Part shown: piece after piece, positions 1 through 8,390 of the stretch | Layout: each line of letters starts with the position of its first letter | Position numbering within the stretch: the first letter of the stretch is position 1 | DNA from: Eutrophocola sp964601805 | Lineage (GTDB): Bacteria > Pseudomonadota > Gammaproteobacteria > Pseudomonadales > Pseudohongiellaceae | Assembly: GCA_964601805.1 (NCBI GenBank) | Contig: CAZROW010000003.1 | Coordinates: 1 to 64,000, forward strand | Direction: 5' to 3' | Length of the DNA: 64,000 nt | The notes under the pieces: model-generated | What the model was told of the DNA's origin: nothing | Database searches by the model: none | The model's input: only the letters and a program-made list of their open reading frames with translations | Made by a program: the position numbers and the translations under genes

Positions 1-54
1 TCCCTTGTCCCTTGTCCCTTGTCCCTTGTCCCTTGTCCCTTGTCCCTTGTCCCT
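1..54. repeat. Heptanucleotide tandem array (CCCTTGT)n
   Basis: About seven perfect copies of CCCTTGT run from the left edge of the window to the last base before the comF stop codon. Read on the comF strand, the array is a purine-rich AGGGACA repeat that begins directly after the TGA. The array may continue beyond the window. A related GGGAAAA heptamer array lies at 36536-36712. Confidence 0.9.
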
Positions 55-813
55 TCAAACCACCGTCCGCGCCAATGCCCACACATGCACTTCGCAGGCT
101 CCCCCTTTAAGCAGAACTCGCGCCATCTCATTGACCGTGGTGCCAGTGGTGACGACATCATCCACGATGGCGACGGGGGTACTGGAGGGAATCTTTACTG
201 CCGGATTGAGTTGAAAAGCGCCACGCAGGTTCTTCCGGCGCTGTGCTGCACCGAGGCCGGTCTGGTGTGGCGTATCCCGGGTCCGGATCACCAGCTCTGG
301 CGCTACGGGAATACCGGTATCCCGGGATAGCCAGCGAGCCAGTTGCAGTGACTGGTTGTAACCGCGCTGACGCAGGCGCCTGGCATGCAAGGGCACAGGC
401 AGGAGCAATCCGGGTAATTGTTCTTGAGTGTAGGCGGATTGGAGCAGTTCTCCCAGACTGCTTGCCAGGACGCGGCCATTGACCAGTCGGTCGTTGTATT
501 TGAAGCCGGCAACCAGCGCTGTCACGGGAGGCTTGTAGTCCAGGGCGGCGATCATGCGAGCATAAAACGGGGGGTGCACCAGGCAGCGACCACAACGTGT
601 TTGGGCATATTCGCCAGGTGGCAGGGGCAGGGCACAGCAATGACAGGGATGCTGAATACGCGGCAGGGACCACTGGCAGGCACGGCACAGGTCAGTGCGT
701 TGTTGCCCGGGTTGCCTGCAAAGCACGCAGACTGGTGGAAACAGCCTGAATTGAACAAAATTTAACCACTTGTAAATGCTTTCTGAAATTCTGGTTGACA
801 TGATAGAATGCAT
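55..813 (-). CDS. comF: ComF family phosphoribosyltransferase-like protein
   Basis: ComF/GntX-family protein of 252 residues. The N-terminal half carries the double zinc-ribbon cysteines expected of ComF (C29/C32, C43/C46, C57/C60, C74/C77). The C-terminal half is a type I phosphoribosyltransferase fold with the PRPP-binding motif VAIVDDVVTTGTT near residue 213. In naturally competent bacteria ComF helps bring single-stranded DNA into the recombination pathway, but its chemistry is not settled. The start is uncertain: ATG at 813 or ATG at 801 (MSTRIS). It is divergent from bioB, a gene order common in gammaproteobacteria, and the putative bio control region overlaps its first codons. A heptamer array follows its stop. 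Confidence 0.88.
   Translation of the reverse strand: MHSIMSTRISESIYKWLNFVQFRLFPPVCVLCRQPGQQRTDLCRACQWSLPRIQHPCHCCALPLPPGEYAQTRCGRCLVHPPFYARMIAALDYKPPVTALVAGFKYNDRLVNGRVLASSLGELLQSAYTQEQLPGLLLPVPLHARRLRQRGYNQSLQLARWLSRDTGIPVAPELVIRTRDTPHQTGLGAAQRRKNLRGAFQLNPAVKIPSSTPVAIVDDVVTTGTTVNEMARVLLKGGACEVHVWALARTVV
770..809 (+). promoter_or_regulatory. Possible BirA operator and bioB promoter
   Basis: TTGTAAATG (770-778), 14 bases, then GGTTGACAT (793-801) resembles the proteobacterial biotin-repressor box TTGTAAACC-N14/15-GGTTTACAA, with 7 of 9 matches in each half. A -10-like TAGAAT lies at 804-809, with a weak -35-like TTCTGA at 781-786 (17-base spacing), so the box would cover the promoter. The bioB start is about 110 bases downstream. 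The symmetry between half-sites is imperfect and the box lies inside the 5' end of comF. Confidence 0.42.
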
Positions 814-917
814 CCCTGCGCCGGCCCCTCCAGTGTAGTGGTAAATGCACTGGCTGCCGCGGCCACATGTTCATCTGCTTAACCGAATCAGCCAAGACAA
901 TTCCAGGAACCATTGCC

Positions 918-1949
918 ATGACAACACTCCTTCGCCATGACTGGTCATTTGAGGAGGTACAGTCTCTGTACAGCCTGCCATTCAATGACCTGCTTTTCCG
1001 CGCCCAGAGTATTCACCGGGAAAACTTTGACCCCAATGCCGTCCAGGTGAGCACGCTGTTGTCCATCAAGACTGGTGCCTGCCCGGAGGACTGCAAATAC
1101 TGCTCACAGAGTGGTCACTACAATACGGAGCTGGAAAAGGAAAAGCTGCTGGCCGTGGAAAAGGTACTGGAAGAGGCGCGCCAGGCAAAAGCCAGCGGAT
1201 CCTCACGCTTCTGCATGGGCGCCGCGTGGAAACATCCTTCGGCAAAAGACTTTCCCCATGTGCTGGAAATGGTCAAGGGGGTGCGCGCCCTGGGTATGGA
1301 AACCTGCATGACCCTGGGAGCGTTGAGTAAGGAACAAAGCCAGGCACTGGCCGAAGCCGGCCTGGATTATTACAACCACAATATCGATACCTCGCGCGAT
1401 TACTATAAAACCATTATCAGTACCCGCACCTTTGAAGACCGCCTGGATACTTTGGACAATGTCCGCGAGGCCGGCATCAAGGTCTGTTGTGGTGGCATTG
1501 TCGGCATGGGTGAAGAACTCAATGATCGTATCGAATTCCTGAAAGAACTGGCGAACCTCCCCCATCACCCGGAAAGCGTGCCGATCAATAACCTTGTCAA
1601 GATCAAGGGGACCCCCCTGGAAGATGCAAAAGACCTGGAGCCCTTCGAGTTTGTCCGCATGATTGCCGTGGCCAGGATTCTCATGCCGGCTTCCCATGTC
1701 AGGTTGTCCGCAGGCCGTGAAGAAATGAATGACCAGATGCAGGCACTGTGTTTCTTCGCAGGCGCTAATTCCATTTTCTATGGTGAGAAGCTGTTGACCA
1801 CTTCCAATCCCCTGGAAAACGATGATTTGCAGTTGTTCAAACGCCTGGGCATTCACCCTGAAGAAGTGGAAGTCCACACCGACGGTGAGCCTGTCATGGC
1901 GCCGCCACAGGCAGCTTCGTCAGCCTTTTACGATGCCATGAACGGGTAG
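918..1949 (+). CDS. bioB: Biotin synthase
   Basis: Radical-SAM enzyme that inserts sulfur into dethiobiotin, the last step of biotin synthesis. With the start at ATG 918 (MTTLLRHDW) the protein has 343 residues, the usual BioB length. The frame is open back to 867, but those extra 17 residues do not look like BioB. The radical-SAM cluster ligands C55, C59 and C62 are in CPEDCKYCSQ, and the glycine-rich GGIVGMGE stretch is present. First gene of a bioB-bioF-bioC-bioD operon; the gap to bioF is 14 bases. Expression may be controlled by the BirA-like box at 770-801. Confidence 0.97.
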   Translation: MTTLLRHDWSFEEVQSLYSLPFNDLLFRAQSIHRENFDPNAVQVSTLLSIKTGACPEDCKYCSQSGHYNTELEKEKLLAVEKVLEEARQAKASGSSRFCMGAAWKHPSAKDFPHVLEMVKGVRALGMETCMTLGALSKEQSQALAEAGLDYYNHNIDTSRDYYKTIISTRTFEDRLDTLDNVREAGIKVCCGGIVGMGEELNDRIEFLKELANLPHHPESVPINNLVKIKGTPLEDAKDLEPFEFVRMIAVARILMPASHVRLSAGREEMNDQMQALCFFAGANSIFYGEKLLTTSNPLENDDLQLFKRLGIHPEEVEVHTDGEPVMAPPQAASSAFYDAMNG

Positions 1950-1963
1950 CCGTTACCTTTATT

Positions 1964-3169
1964 GTGAAAACCTTTCGGCAGGACCTTCGCCAGCAGCTGC
2001 AAGCCAGGGAGCAGGCTTCCCTCATGCGGCAAAGACGGACGTTGTACTCCCCCCAGGGCTCGGAAATTATCCTGGATGGCGAGCATGTCACCAGTTTTTG
2101 CAGCAATGATTACCTTGGGCTGGCCGGTCATCCGGATGTCGTCCAGGCCTTTCATGCAGGCCTGGATAACTTTGGTGCCGGCAGTGGCGCCTCTCACCTG
2201 GTCAGTGGCCACAGCGCTCCCCACCATGCCCTGGAAGAAGAACTGGCTGCCTTTACCGGGCGCAGCAGGGCACTGGTGTTCTCCAGTGGTTACATGGCCA
2301 ATGTGGGTGTGATCACTACGCTCCTGGGTAAAGATGACGCTGTTGTAGAAGACAGGCTCAACCATGCTTCCCTGCTTGATGGCGGCCTGTTCAGTGGTGC
2401 TGCCTTCAAGCGCTATGCCCACCTGGACAATGAAGCATTGGCTGGTGTGCTGGAAAAAATCACCGGCAAGCGAAAACTGGTGATCTCCGATGGCGTGTTC
2501 AGCATGGACGGGGATATGGCCAACCTGCCCGGGCTGGCCGCAACAGTATCTGCCCATGATGGTCTGCTGATGATCGATGATGCCCATGGCTTTGGTGTGC
2601 TTGGTGACAACGGCGGCGGCACAGTCGCTTACTGGCAGCAGCAGGGCCATATCCTGGATGAAGAAAACCTCCAGGTACTCGTTGGCACTTTTGGCAAGGC
2701 CTTTGGCAGCAGCGGGGCCTTCGTGGCCGGTAGCGAAGAATTGATCGAAACCCTTATCCAGTTCTGTCGCCCCTATATCTATACAACCGCCATGCCGCCG
2801 GCCCAGGCAGAAGCCATTCGCACCAGTCTCAGGCTGGTGCAGAAAGATCGCTGGCGCCGTGAGTACCTGGCGCAGATGATCAGCCGTTTCAGGACTCACT
2901 GTGAAGAGCTTGGACTGACGCTTCTGCCCTCCATGACTCCCATTCAGGCCATAGTGCTGGGTGATGTGGACCTTGCACTGGAAGCCAGTGAACAATTATT
3001 TGAGGACGGCCTGTTCGTGTCGGCCATTCGCCCGCCGACCGTACCGGCAGGCACTGCGCGATTGCGGGTCACGTTCAGTGCCATACATACAGAAGACCAG
3101 TTTCTGAAACTTCTCGATGGCATGGTGAAAGTGGCTCACCTGTATCACAGCCGGGAGCAGGCCTCATGA
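1964..3169 (+). CDS. bioF: 8-amino-7-oxononanoate synthase
   Basis: PLP-dependent alpha-oxoamine synthase that condenses pimeloyl thioester with L-alanine. The 401-residue protein begins at GTG 1964; no ATG is available at the expected N-terminus. The PLP-binding lysine is K245 in GTFGKAFGSSG, and the cofactor aspartate/histidine pair is in DDAHGFG (D205 to H208). It sits 14 bases after bioB and overlaps bioC by four bases (ATGA), so translation is probably coupled. Confidence 0.96.
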   Translation: MKTFRQDLRQQLQAREQASLMRQRRTLYSPQGSEIILDGEHVTSFCSNDYLGLAGHPDVVQAFHAGLDNFGAGSGASHLVSGHSAPHHALEEELAAFTGRSRALVFSSGYMANVGVITTLLGKDDAVVEDRLNHASLLDGGLFSGAAFKRYAHLDNEALAGVLEKITGKRKLVISDGVFSMDGDMANLPGLAATVSAHDGLLMIDDAHGFGVLGDNGGGTVAYWQQQGHILDEENLQVLVGTFGKAFGSSGAFVAGSEELIETLIQFCRPYIYTTAMPPAQAEAIRTSLRLVQKDRWRREYLAQMISRFRTHCEELGLTLLPSMTPIQAIVLGDVDLALEASEQLFEDGLFVSAIRPPTVPAGTARLRVTFSAIHTEDQFLKLLDGMVKVAHLYHSREQAS

Positions 3170-3960
3170 GTGCCTGTCACCCCTTGCCTGGCCTGGAGCA
3201 GGTAGCCCGCTCCTTCGGTAAAGCCGCTGCCAGCTATGATCGATATGCGCAATTCCAGCGCGATGTGGCGGACAGGCTGCTTGCAGCCATGGTGCCTGAA
3301 CCTGCAGCGCAAATACTGGACCTGGGCAGTGGCACAGGTTACTGCGCCGAGCAATTGCGAAAGCGTTACCCGCAACCAACCATTACCAATCTTGATGTGG
3401 CAAAGCCCATGCTTGCCTACGCCCGCGACCTGGCGAGTGCGGATAACCAGCACTGGGTGTGCAGCGATGCCCAGTGCCTGCCCTTTCGGGATAACAGCTT
3501 TGACCTGGCCGTCTCCAGCCTGACCCTGCAGTGGTGCCCGCAGCCGGCACAATACTTTGCCGAGTTGTATCGTGTCCTGAAACCAGGTGGCAGGGCATGG
3601 GTCAGCACACTGGCCGTCAATACACTCAAAGAATTACGGGAAAGCTGGGCCATGGTGGACAGCTATGTGCACGTGAACAGCTTCCTGGAAGTGGCGGCTA
3701 TAAAAGAAGCGGTCCTGGCAGCACCTTTTACCCACCACGACATCAGTAATGAGCAGGAATATTATTACTACGAGTCACTGGCAGCCCTGACCCGGGAATT
3801 GAAAGGAATCGGCGCCAACAACCACAATGCGGGCCGCGCCAGTGGCCTGACGGGGAAGCAGAAATTGCGGCGGTTAAAGTCAGTCTTTGAACAGCGCCAG
3901 GTGGCAGGCCGGGGTATTCCGGTGACCTATGACCTGGTAGTGATCGCCCTGGAAAAATAG
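3166..3960 (+). CDS. bioC: Malonyl-ACP O-methyltransferase
   Basis: SAM-dependent methyltransferase that methylates malonyl-ACP so that fatty-acid synthase can build the pimeloyl moiety. The 264-residue protein has the BioC N-terminal signature (SFGKAAASYDRYAQFQRD) and SAM motif I at residues 50-58 (ILDLGSGTG). Its ATG overlaps the bioF stop. In many relatives bioH lies between bioF and bioC; here it is absent, so the pimeloyl-ACP methyl ester esterase must be encoded elsewhere or replaced by another esterase. Confidence 0.94.
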   Translation: MSACHPLPGLEQVARSFGKAAASYDRYAQFQRDVADRLLAAMVPEPAAQILDLGSGTGYCAEQLRKRYPQPTITNLDVAKPMLAYARDLASADNQHWVCSDAQCLPFRDNSFDLAVSSLTLQWCPQPAQYFAELYRVLKPGGRAWVSTLAVNTLKELRESWAMVDSYVHVNSFLEVAAIKEAVLAAPFTHHDISNEQEYYYYESLAALTRELKGIGANNHNAGRASGLTGKQKLRRLKSVFEQRQVAGRGIPVTYDLVVIALEK

Positions 3961-3975
3961 GAAACGATAGCTGCC

Positions 3976-4650
3976 ATGGCAAAAACGTTCTTCATCACCG
4001 GTACAGACACCGATGCAGGTAAAACCCGGGTCGCCTGCGCCTTGCTGGCTGCAGGGCGGGCACAGGGCCTGTCCACGGCAGCATTGAAACCGGTGGCTGC
4101 GGGAGTCTCCGAGACACCGGCAGGCCGCTGTAATGGCGATGTCGCGTCACTGTTGCAATACTGCCAGCCTGAACTGTCGATTGATGCGATAAACCCGTTC
4201 TGTTTCGATGAACCCATCGCCCCCCATATTGCAGCCGAAAATACCGGCACCAGGCTGTCTGTGCACGACATAGCAACCCGGTGTCAGCCGGTTCTGGCAC
4301 AAAAAGCGGACCTGACCCTGGTGGAAGGCGCCGGCGGCTGGAAGGTGCCGGTCAACGATACCGATACCCTGGCCGACCTGGTCAAGGCCCTCGAATTGCC
4401 GGTTATCCTGGTCGTCGGCATGAAGCTGGGTTGCCTGAATCATGCCCTGCTCACTGCCCAGGCTATTGCGGCTGACGGGCTTCAGCTGGCAGGCTGGATC
4501 GCCAATCGCGTGGATCCCGACATGCTCTATTACCAGGAAAACCTGGAGACACTGACCCGACGCCTGCAGGCGCCATTGTTCGCCGAACTGCCGTGCCTGG
4601 AGGCCGCCGACAGCGGTGCCGGCTTTATTGACCTGTCGCGGTTGCCTTGA
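3976..4650 (+). CDS. bioD: Dethiobiotin synthetase
   Basis: ATP-dependent carboxylase that closes the ureido ring of dethiobiotin. The 224-residue protein starts with the P-loop FITGTDTDAGKTR (about residues 6-18), the hallmark of BioD, and carries the VEGAGGWKVP segment typical of the family. It lies 15 bases after bioC and is the last gene of the biotin operon. Confidence 0.96.
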   Translation: MAKTFFITGTDTDAGKTRVACALLAAGRAQGLSTAALKPVAAGVSETPAGRCNGDVASLLQYCQPELSIDAINPFCFDEPIAPHIAAENTGTRLSVHDIATRCQPVLAQKADLTLVEGAGGWKVPVNDTDTLADLVKALELPVILVVGMKLGCLNHALLTAQAIAADGLQLAGWIANRVDPDMLYYQENLETLTRRLQAPLFAELPCLEAADSGAGFIDLSRLP

Positions 4651-4701
4651 GGCCCTGCCTATTTCCCGGGTAACCAGTGCCCGCATGGACGAAAGCGTGT
4701 A

Positions 4702-4911
4702 CACCTTTGTATAATCTGCGCGCATTTTGCTCCGGATTTACGATCCGAATCGCGAANNNNNNNNNNNNNNNNNNNNNNNNNNNNNNNNNNNNNNNNNNNN
4801 NNNNNNNNNNNNNNNNNNNNNNNNNNNNNNNNNNNNNNNNNNNNNNNNNNNNNNNNCACCTTTGTATAATCTGCGCGCATTTTGCTCCGGATTTACGATC
4901 CGAATCGCGAA
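4702..4911. other. Assembly gap with duplicated 55-bp flanks
   Basis: One hundred N (4757-4856) lie between two identical 55-bp copies (4702-4756 and 4857-4911). The exact equality and the shared length with the gap at 13218 point to an unmerged contig overlap, so the true sequence probably has one copy and no missing DNA. The repeated segment carries a -10-like TATAAT (4710-4715 and 4865-4870) that probably serves trhO. A weak TGGACG -35 candidate is seen only before the left copy (4686-4691). Confidence 0.85.
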
Positions 4912-4922
4912 AGGAAAAAAGC

Positions 4923-5921
4923 ATGAATCATCCAACACCACAGATTGTTGTCTGTGCCATTTATCATTTCGTTCGCCTCGACAATTTCGAGGCCTTGCGC
5001 GCACCCCTGTTGCAGCTCATGCAGCAACACCATGTCAAAGGCACGTTGCTGCTGGCCAGTGAAGGCATCAATGGGACCATTGCCGGTACCCGTGAAGGTA
5101 TCGATGCGGTACTTGACTGGCTGCGCAGTGATCCCCGCCTGAAAGATATCGATTCCAAGGAATCCTTTGATGATGAAATTCCCTTTTACCGCGCCAAGGT
5201 AAAACTGAAAAAGGAAATCGTCACGATGGGGGTTGAAGGCATAGACCCCAACCGCAAGGTGGGCACCCATATCAAGCCACAACAGTGGAATGAACTCATT
5301 TCCGACCCCGATGTGCTGCTGATTGACACCCGCAACCGCTATGAAGTGGAAATTGGCACATTTGCCAATGCGGTCAACCCGGAAACTGACAGTTTCAGGG
5401 AGTTTCCCGATTATGTTCGCGAGCACCTGGACCCGCAGAAGCACAAGAAAATCGCCATGTTCTGTACCGGGGGGATTCGCTGTGAGAAGTCCACGGCCTA
5501 CCTGAAGGAGAACGGCTTTGACGAGGTCTATCACCTGGAAGGCGGCATACTGAAATACCTGGAGGAAGTGCCCGAGGAGGAGTCGCTCTGGCAGGGGGAG
5601 TGTTTCGTCTTTGATAACCGTGTTGCCGTCAATCACCAGCTGGAGAAGGGTGGTTACGATCAGTGTCATGCCTGTCGCCTGCCAATTACCGAGGAAGACA
5701 AGCGCAGTGACAAGTACGAAAAAGGCGTCAGCTGCCCCCGTTGTTACGACAGTAAATCTGCCGACCAGAAACAGCGTTTCCGGGACAGGGAGAAGCAGAT
5801 GCAGCTGGCAAAACTAAGGGGCGAAAGCCACCTGGGGTCGGAGGTGTCCGACCTGATCAGGCAGCGCAAGGCAAAGAAGATACGTCTCAAGGAAGCCCAG
5901 AAACAACATGAAACCAGTTAA
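4923..5921 (+). CDS. trhO: tRNA uridine(34) hydroxylase, rhodanese family
   Basis: TrhO (formerly YceA) makes 5-hydroxyuridine at tRNA position 34 in an oxygen-dependent reaction. The 332-residue protein starts at ATG 4923 after AAAGGAAAAAAGC. The order is a ferredoxin-like N-terminal part (residues 8-105), a rhodanese domain with catalytic-loop cysteine C181 in CTGGIRCEKS, and a C-terminal cysteine-rich and basic tail (CHAC, CPRC). The frame is open upstream through the gap, but that extension is an artefact. The -10 candidate is at 4865-4870. Confidence 0.93.
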   Translation: MNHPTPQIVVCAIYHFVRLDNFEALRAPLLQLMQQHHVKGTLLLASEGINGTIAGTREGIDAVLDWLRSDPRLKDIDSKESFDDEIPFYRAKVKLKKEIVTMGVEGIDPNRKVGTHIKPQQWNELISDPDVLLIDTRNRYEVEIGTFANAVNPETDSFREFPDYVREHLDPQKHKKIAMFCTGGIRCEKSTAYLKENGFDEVYHLEGGILKYLEEVPEEESLWQGECFVFDNRVAVNHQLEKGGYDQCHACRLPITEEDKRSDKYEKGVSCPRCYDSKSADQKQRFRDREKQMQLAKLRGESHLGSEVSDLIRQRKAKKIRLKEAQKQHETS

Positions 5922-6081
5922 ATGCCAGGCGATTGACCTGAGTCATACTGACGTTTTTTCATGTTTTTTTCTTATTCAACAGGTAGTCTTAACAATTCTA
6001 TAATCCAGTTCCAACAAGGCTGGCCAGGCAGTAAAAAAATACGACAAGCCTGGAAACTCAATTAAAAAAGCGGATTTCGAT

Positions 6082-6984
6082 ATGAATAAAAAATTGATGC
6101 CACTGGTTATTGTCCTGGTTGTCATACTGGGCGGGCTCTACTGGGTATTCGGCATGCCGATGGTAGGTAATCCCGAGATTCCCACTTCGGCCGAGGCCAT
6201 TGCCCGGGGGGAATATATCTACAATGCCGGTGGTTGTGGCGCCTGCCACCAGCCTGAAGGCACGGAAGCCCCTGTCGGGGGATACGTCATCGAGGTGGAA
6301 GAGCCATTTCCCAACACCTTTTACACACCGAATATCACACCTGATGAAGAAACCGGGATTGGTGGCTGGACCGGGAAGGATTTCATCCTGGCGCTGAAGC
6401 ATGGTCGCACACCGGGCGGTGGATTTTACTGGCCATCATTTCCTTACCGCACATACATGAACATGACCGACGAAGACGTGCTGGATCTTGCTGCATACGT
6501 CATGTCGATGGAACCTGTGCGCAACGAAGTGCCTGAACACGAATTGCCGGCCTGGCAGTTTGATTTCCTCATGGCCGGATGGAATATCCTGGCGGACTTC
6601 ATGGAAGGCGAGCCTCCAGCTATTGAGGATGATCCCCAGATACAACGGGGAGCTTACCTGGCGCGGGCATTGGGTCATTGTGGCGAATGCCATACACCGA
6701 GAAACTCACTGGGTATGATGGTAATGGCTGAAGAATTTGCCGGCTCTGATATTGTAACAGCAGCTATTGATCCTGAAGGGCTTTCCAGCTGGACAGCTTA
6801 TGATTTTGTCGGCCTGCTGCAACTGGGTATGACAGCAAGCTTTGATTTTGTCGGTGGAGAAATGGCTGATGTTGTTGAACATACCAGCAAACTCAGCGAA
6901 GAAGACCAGGAAGCCTACGCGGCCTTCTTTACCCGGGGTAGCACGGCCGGTGAAGGCGGAGGAGATGACTTCAATTTTGATTGA
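6082..6984 (+). CDS. Membrane-anchored diheme c-type cytochrome
   Basis: Protein of 300 residues with an uncleaved or signal-anchor helix at residues 5-23, so the rest should be periplasmic. Two CxxCH haem-c sites are visible: CGACH at 52-56 and CGECH at 200-204, each followed by a cytochrome-c-like domain. The architecture resembles the diheme cytochrome subunits that take electrons from periplasmic dehydrogenases, but no dehydrogenase is adjacent. The PQQ dehydrogenase at 58-60 kb is a possible but unproven partner. The C-terminus ends in a Gly/Asp-rich tail. Single-gene unit, ended by the terminator near 7101. Confidence 0.85.
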   Translation: MNKKLMPLVIVLVVILGGLYWVFGMPMVGNPEIPTSAEAIARGEYIYNAGGCGACHQPEGTEAPVGGYVIEVEEPFPNTFYTPNITPDEETGIGGWTGKDFILALKHGRTPGGGFYWPSFPYRTYMNMTDEDVLDLAAYVMSMEPVRNEVPEHELPAWQFDFLMAGWNILADFMEGEPPAIEDDPQIQRGAYLARALGHCGECHTPRNSLGMMVMAEEFAGSDIVTAAIDPEGLSSWTAYDFVGLLQLGMTASFDFVGGEMADVVEHTSKLSEEDQEAYAAFFTRGSTAGEGGGDDFNFD

Positions 6985-7006
6985 TGTCATTCAATTTCAG
7001 CACCCT

Positions 7007-7033
7007 GTGTAGGAAGCGGCTTTAGCCGCGAAC
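7007..7033. repeat. REP-like palindrome, GCGGCTTTAGCCGC type
   Basis: TGTAGGAAGCGGCTTTAGCCGCGAAC forms a short hairpin (GCGGCT/AGCCGC). It resembles the widespread Pseudomonas/Xanthomonas REP core GGAGCGGCTT-AGCCGCGA. It lies between the cytochrome c stop and the terminator, and is a different family from the GGCCGGAAAT units elsewhere in the window. Confidence 0.6.
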
Positions 7034-7092
7034 GCCAGTCAGTGACAAATCAGTATCACGGCCAATAAATAACCGGGACAAAATCCCGGGAC

Positions 7093-7125
7093 AAAAAAAA
7101 CGCCCCTCAAGAGGGGCGTTTTTCA
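7093..7125. terminator. Bidirectional rho-independent terminator
   Basis: The stem CGCCCCTC/GAGGGGCG (7101-7118) has eight A before it and five T after it. It serves the convergent diheme cytochrome (plus strand) and cytochrome c' (minus strand). Confidence 0.92.
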
Positions 7126-7143
7126 TGGCGTTCGTACTGGTGT

Positions 7144-7605
7144 TTAGTCCAGACGGAAACGGTCGTGACAAGCGCCACATTTCGGTCCGATCTGGCCAAC
7201 AGCCTGGCGGACACCGCTGGCACCCTGGCTTTGCAGGATTTCCAGAGCGGCTTCAGCGCCTTCCTGAAGGTCCATGGCCAGCTGGGCGAAATCAGCCTGG
7301 TTGTCCCAGATGGTATCGGCAGCGCGGCTATCAACGTTGTTGCTGCGGGTATCAGCCATGAACAGGCCCGGAATCATCGGTGCCAGCATGGCAACACGTT
7401 CAGCGGCCAGTGTGGCAGCTTCGGCATCAAAGTCACCGCCACGTGCCATCTGGCCCAGCGGACCGTTGGCATAAGACAGGATCTGGAAAATGGACTGGCG
7501 GCGTTTGACAGCACCAGCGGCATCTTCATCTGACATCTGGGCCATGGCCCCGGCAGAAAAAATTGAGCTTAATACGATAGCTCCGGTCACTAAGAGTTTC
7601 TTCAT
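7144..7605 (-). CDS. Cytochrome c' family protein
   Basis: Exported 153-residue protein. A signal peptide covers about residues 1-22 (cleavage after AGAMA). The mature part should form the four-helix bundle of cytochrome c', with the single haem-binding CGACH at the extreme C-terminus (C143, C146, H147), which is diagnostic for this class. Family members bind NO or CO and may protect against nitrosative stress. It converges on the diheme cytochrome and shares its terminator. Upstream lies a 500-base gene-free region that should hold its promoter. Confidence 0.9.
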   Translation of the reverse strand: MKKLLVTGAIVLSSIFSAGAMAQMSDEDAAGAVKRRQSIFQILSYANGPLGQMARGGDFDAEAATLAAERVAMLAPMIPGLFMADTRSNNVDSRAADTIWDNQADFAQLAMDLQEGAEAALEILQSQGASGVRQAVGQIGPKCGACHDRFRLD

Positions 7606-8129
7606 TATTGGTTCCCCACTCTTTCGGTTTGAAGTTTAGTTAAAAAAATTCAATAAAAACTTAATCTGTTTCCAGTAGTTTTAAGTAGTTATTTGTAATG
7701 GCTTTTTTCCAGCCGGATGCCAAATGTAATCATTCAGTTGCTGTCCGACAAGTCTCAGCGTTGCATTCAGCCTTTGTTTTCGCGTGGATAGTGTGCGATG
7801 CCTTGTGCTGTGCGACGCTATTTTGCCATGTTCAACTACTCCTGTCTGCATCTTTAGCCAAAATTAATAATGTCTTGATGTTATTAATATCTTTTAATTC
7901 AACTGGTTACGTTAGATAATCGCAGCCTGTCTGGTTGACATACAGTATTGACGAATTTTACTGAATGGCGCCTGAACCTGGAAAACGGCCTTTCTATATT
8001 CCTTAATAATTGCACAAAGTAGTTCAAGGTTTTCACGCCGGTTTTTTACGAAGATTCCAGGTTATTTGACCCCCCGGCGCGTCTCCGCTAAGTTTGCGCT
8101 TCCCTTGAAAATGGCGAAAAGGCACCCTG
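7606..8129. other. Gene-free, AT-rich divergent intergenic region
   Basis: This 524-base stretch separates cytochrome c' (minus) from xseB (plus). It holds promoter-like words (TTGACA near 7935) but no convincing -35/-10 pair. The only sizeable frame (7698-7919) has a Cys/Phe/Leu-rich translation unlike a real protein. No RNA gene or repeat was recognised. Confidence 0.6.
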
Positions 8130-8378
8130 ATGGCACGTAAAGCAACCCCGTTTAATTTTGAAGACGCACTGGAATCCCTGGAGGAACTCGTTGAGGCCAT
8201 GGAAGAGGGCGAATTGAGCCTGGAGGAATCCCTGAAAGCATTTGAAAAGGGGATCAAGCTCACCAGGGAGTGCCAGTCAGCCCTGGAAAAGGCCGAGCAG
8301 AAAGTCCAGTTGCTCGTCAAAAGTGATGACCTTCCCGAGTCCGAGCCCTTCGACAGCGAAGACGAGGACGAAGGCTAG
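8130..8378 (+). CDS. xseB: Exodeoxyribonuclease VII small subunit
   Basis: Small acidic partner of XseA in the single-strand-specific exonuclease VII. The 82-residue length fits the family, as does the helical core NFEDALESLEELVEAMEEG with the LSLEESLKAFEKG motif that follows. It heads the classic gammaproteobacterial xseB-ispA-dxs cluster, with 12 bases to ispA. xseA is not in the window. Confidence 0.96.
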   Translation: MARKATPFNFEDALESLEELVEAMEEGELSLEESLKAFEKGIKLTRECQSALEKAEQKVQLLVKSDDLPESEPFDSEDEDEG

Positions 8379-8390
8379 TTCCAGCACCTG

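Noticed and set aside
1..54. CRISPR array or telomere-like end
   Set aside because: Seven-base direct repeats without spacers; this is a simple tandem repeat.
1928..2995. 355-residue minus-strand frame opposite bioF
   Set aside because: Antisense shadow of bioF with Gly/His/Gln-rich translation and no ribosome site.
4677..5921. Longer trhO frame reading through the gap
   Set aside because: It spans 100 N and a duplicated contig end. Conserved sequence starts at 4923.
7698..7919. Possible 73-residue gene
   Set aside because: Cys/Phe/Leu-rich translation without domain, weak start, lies in an AT-rich intergenic region.
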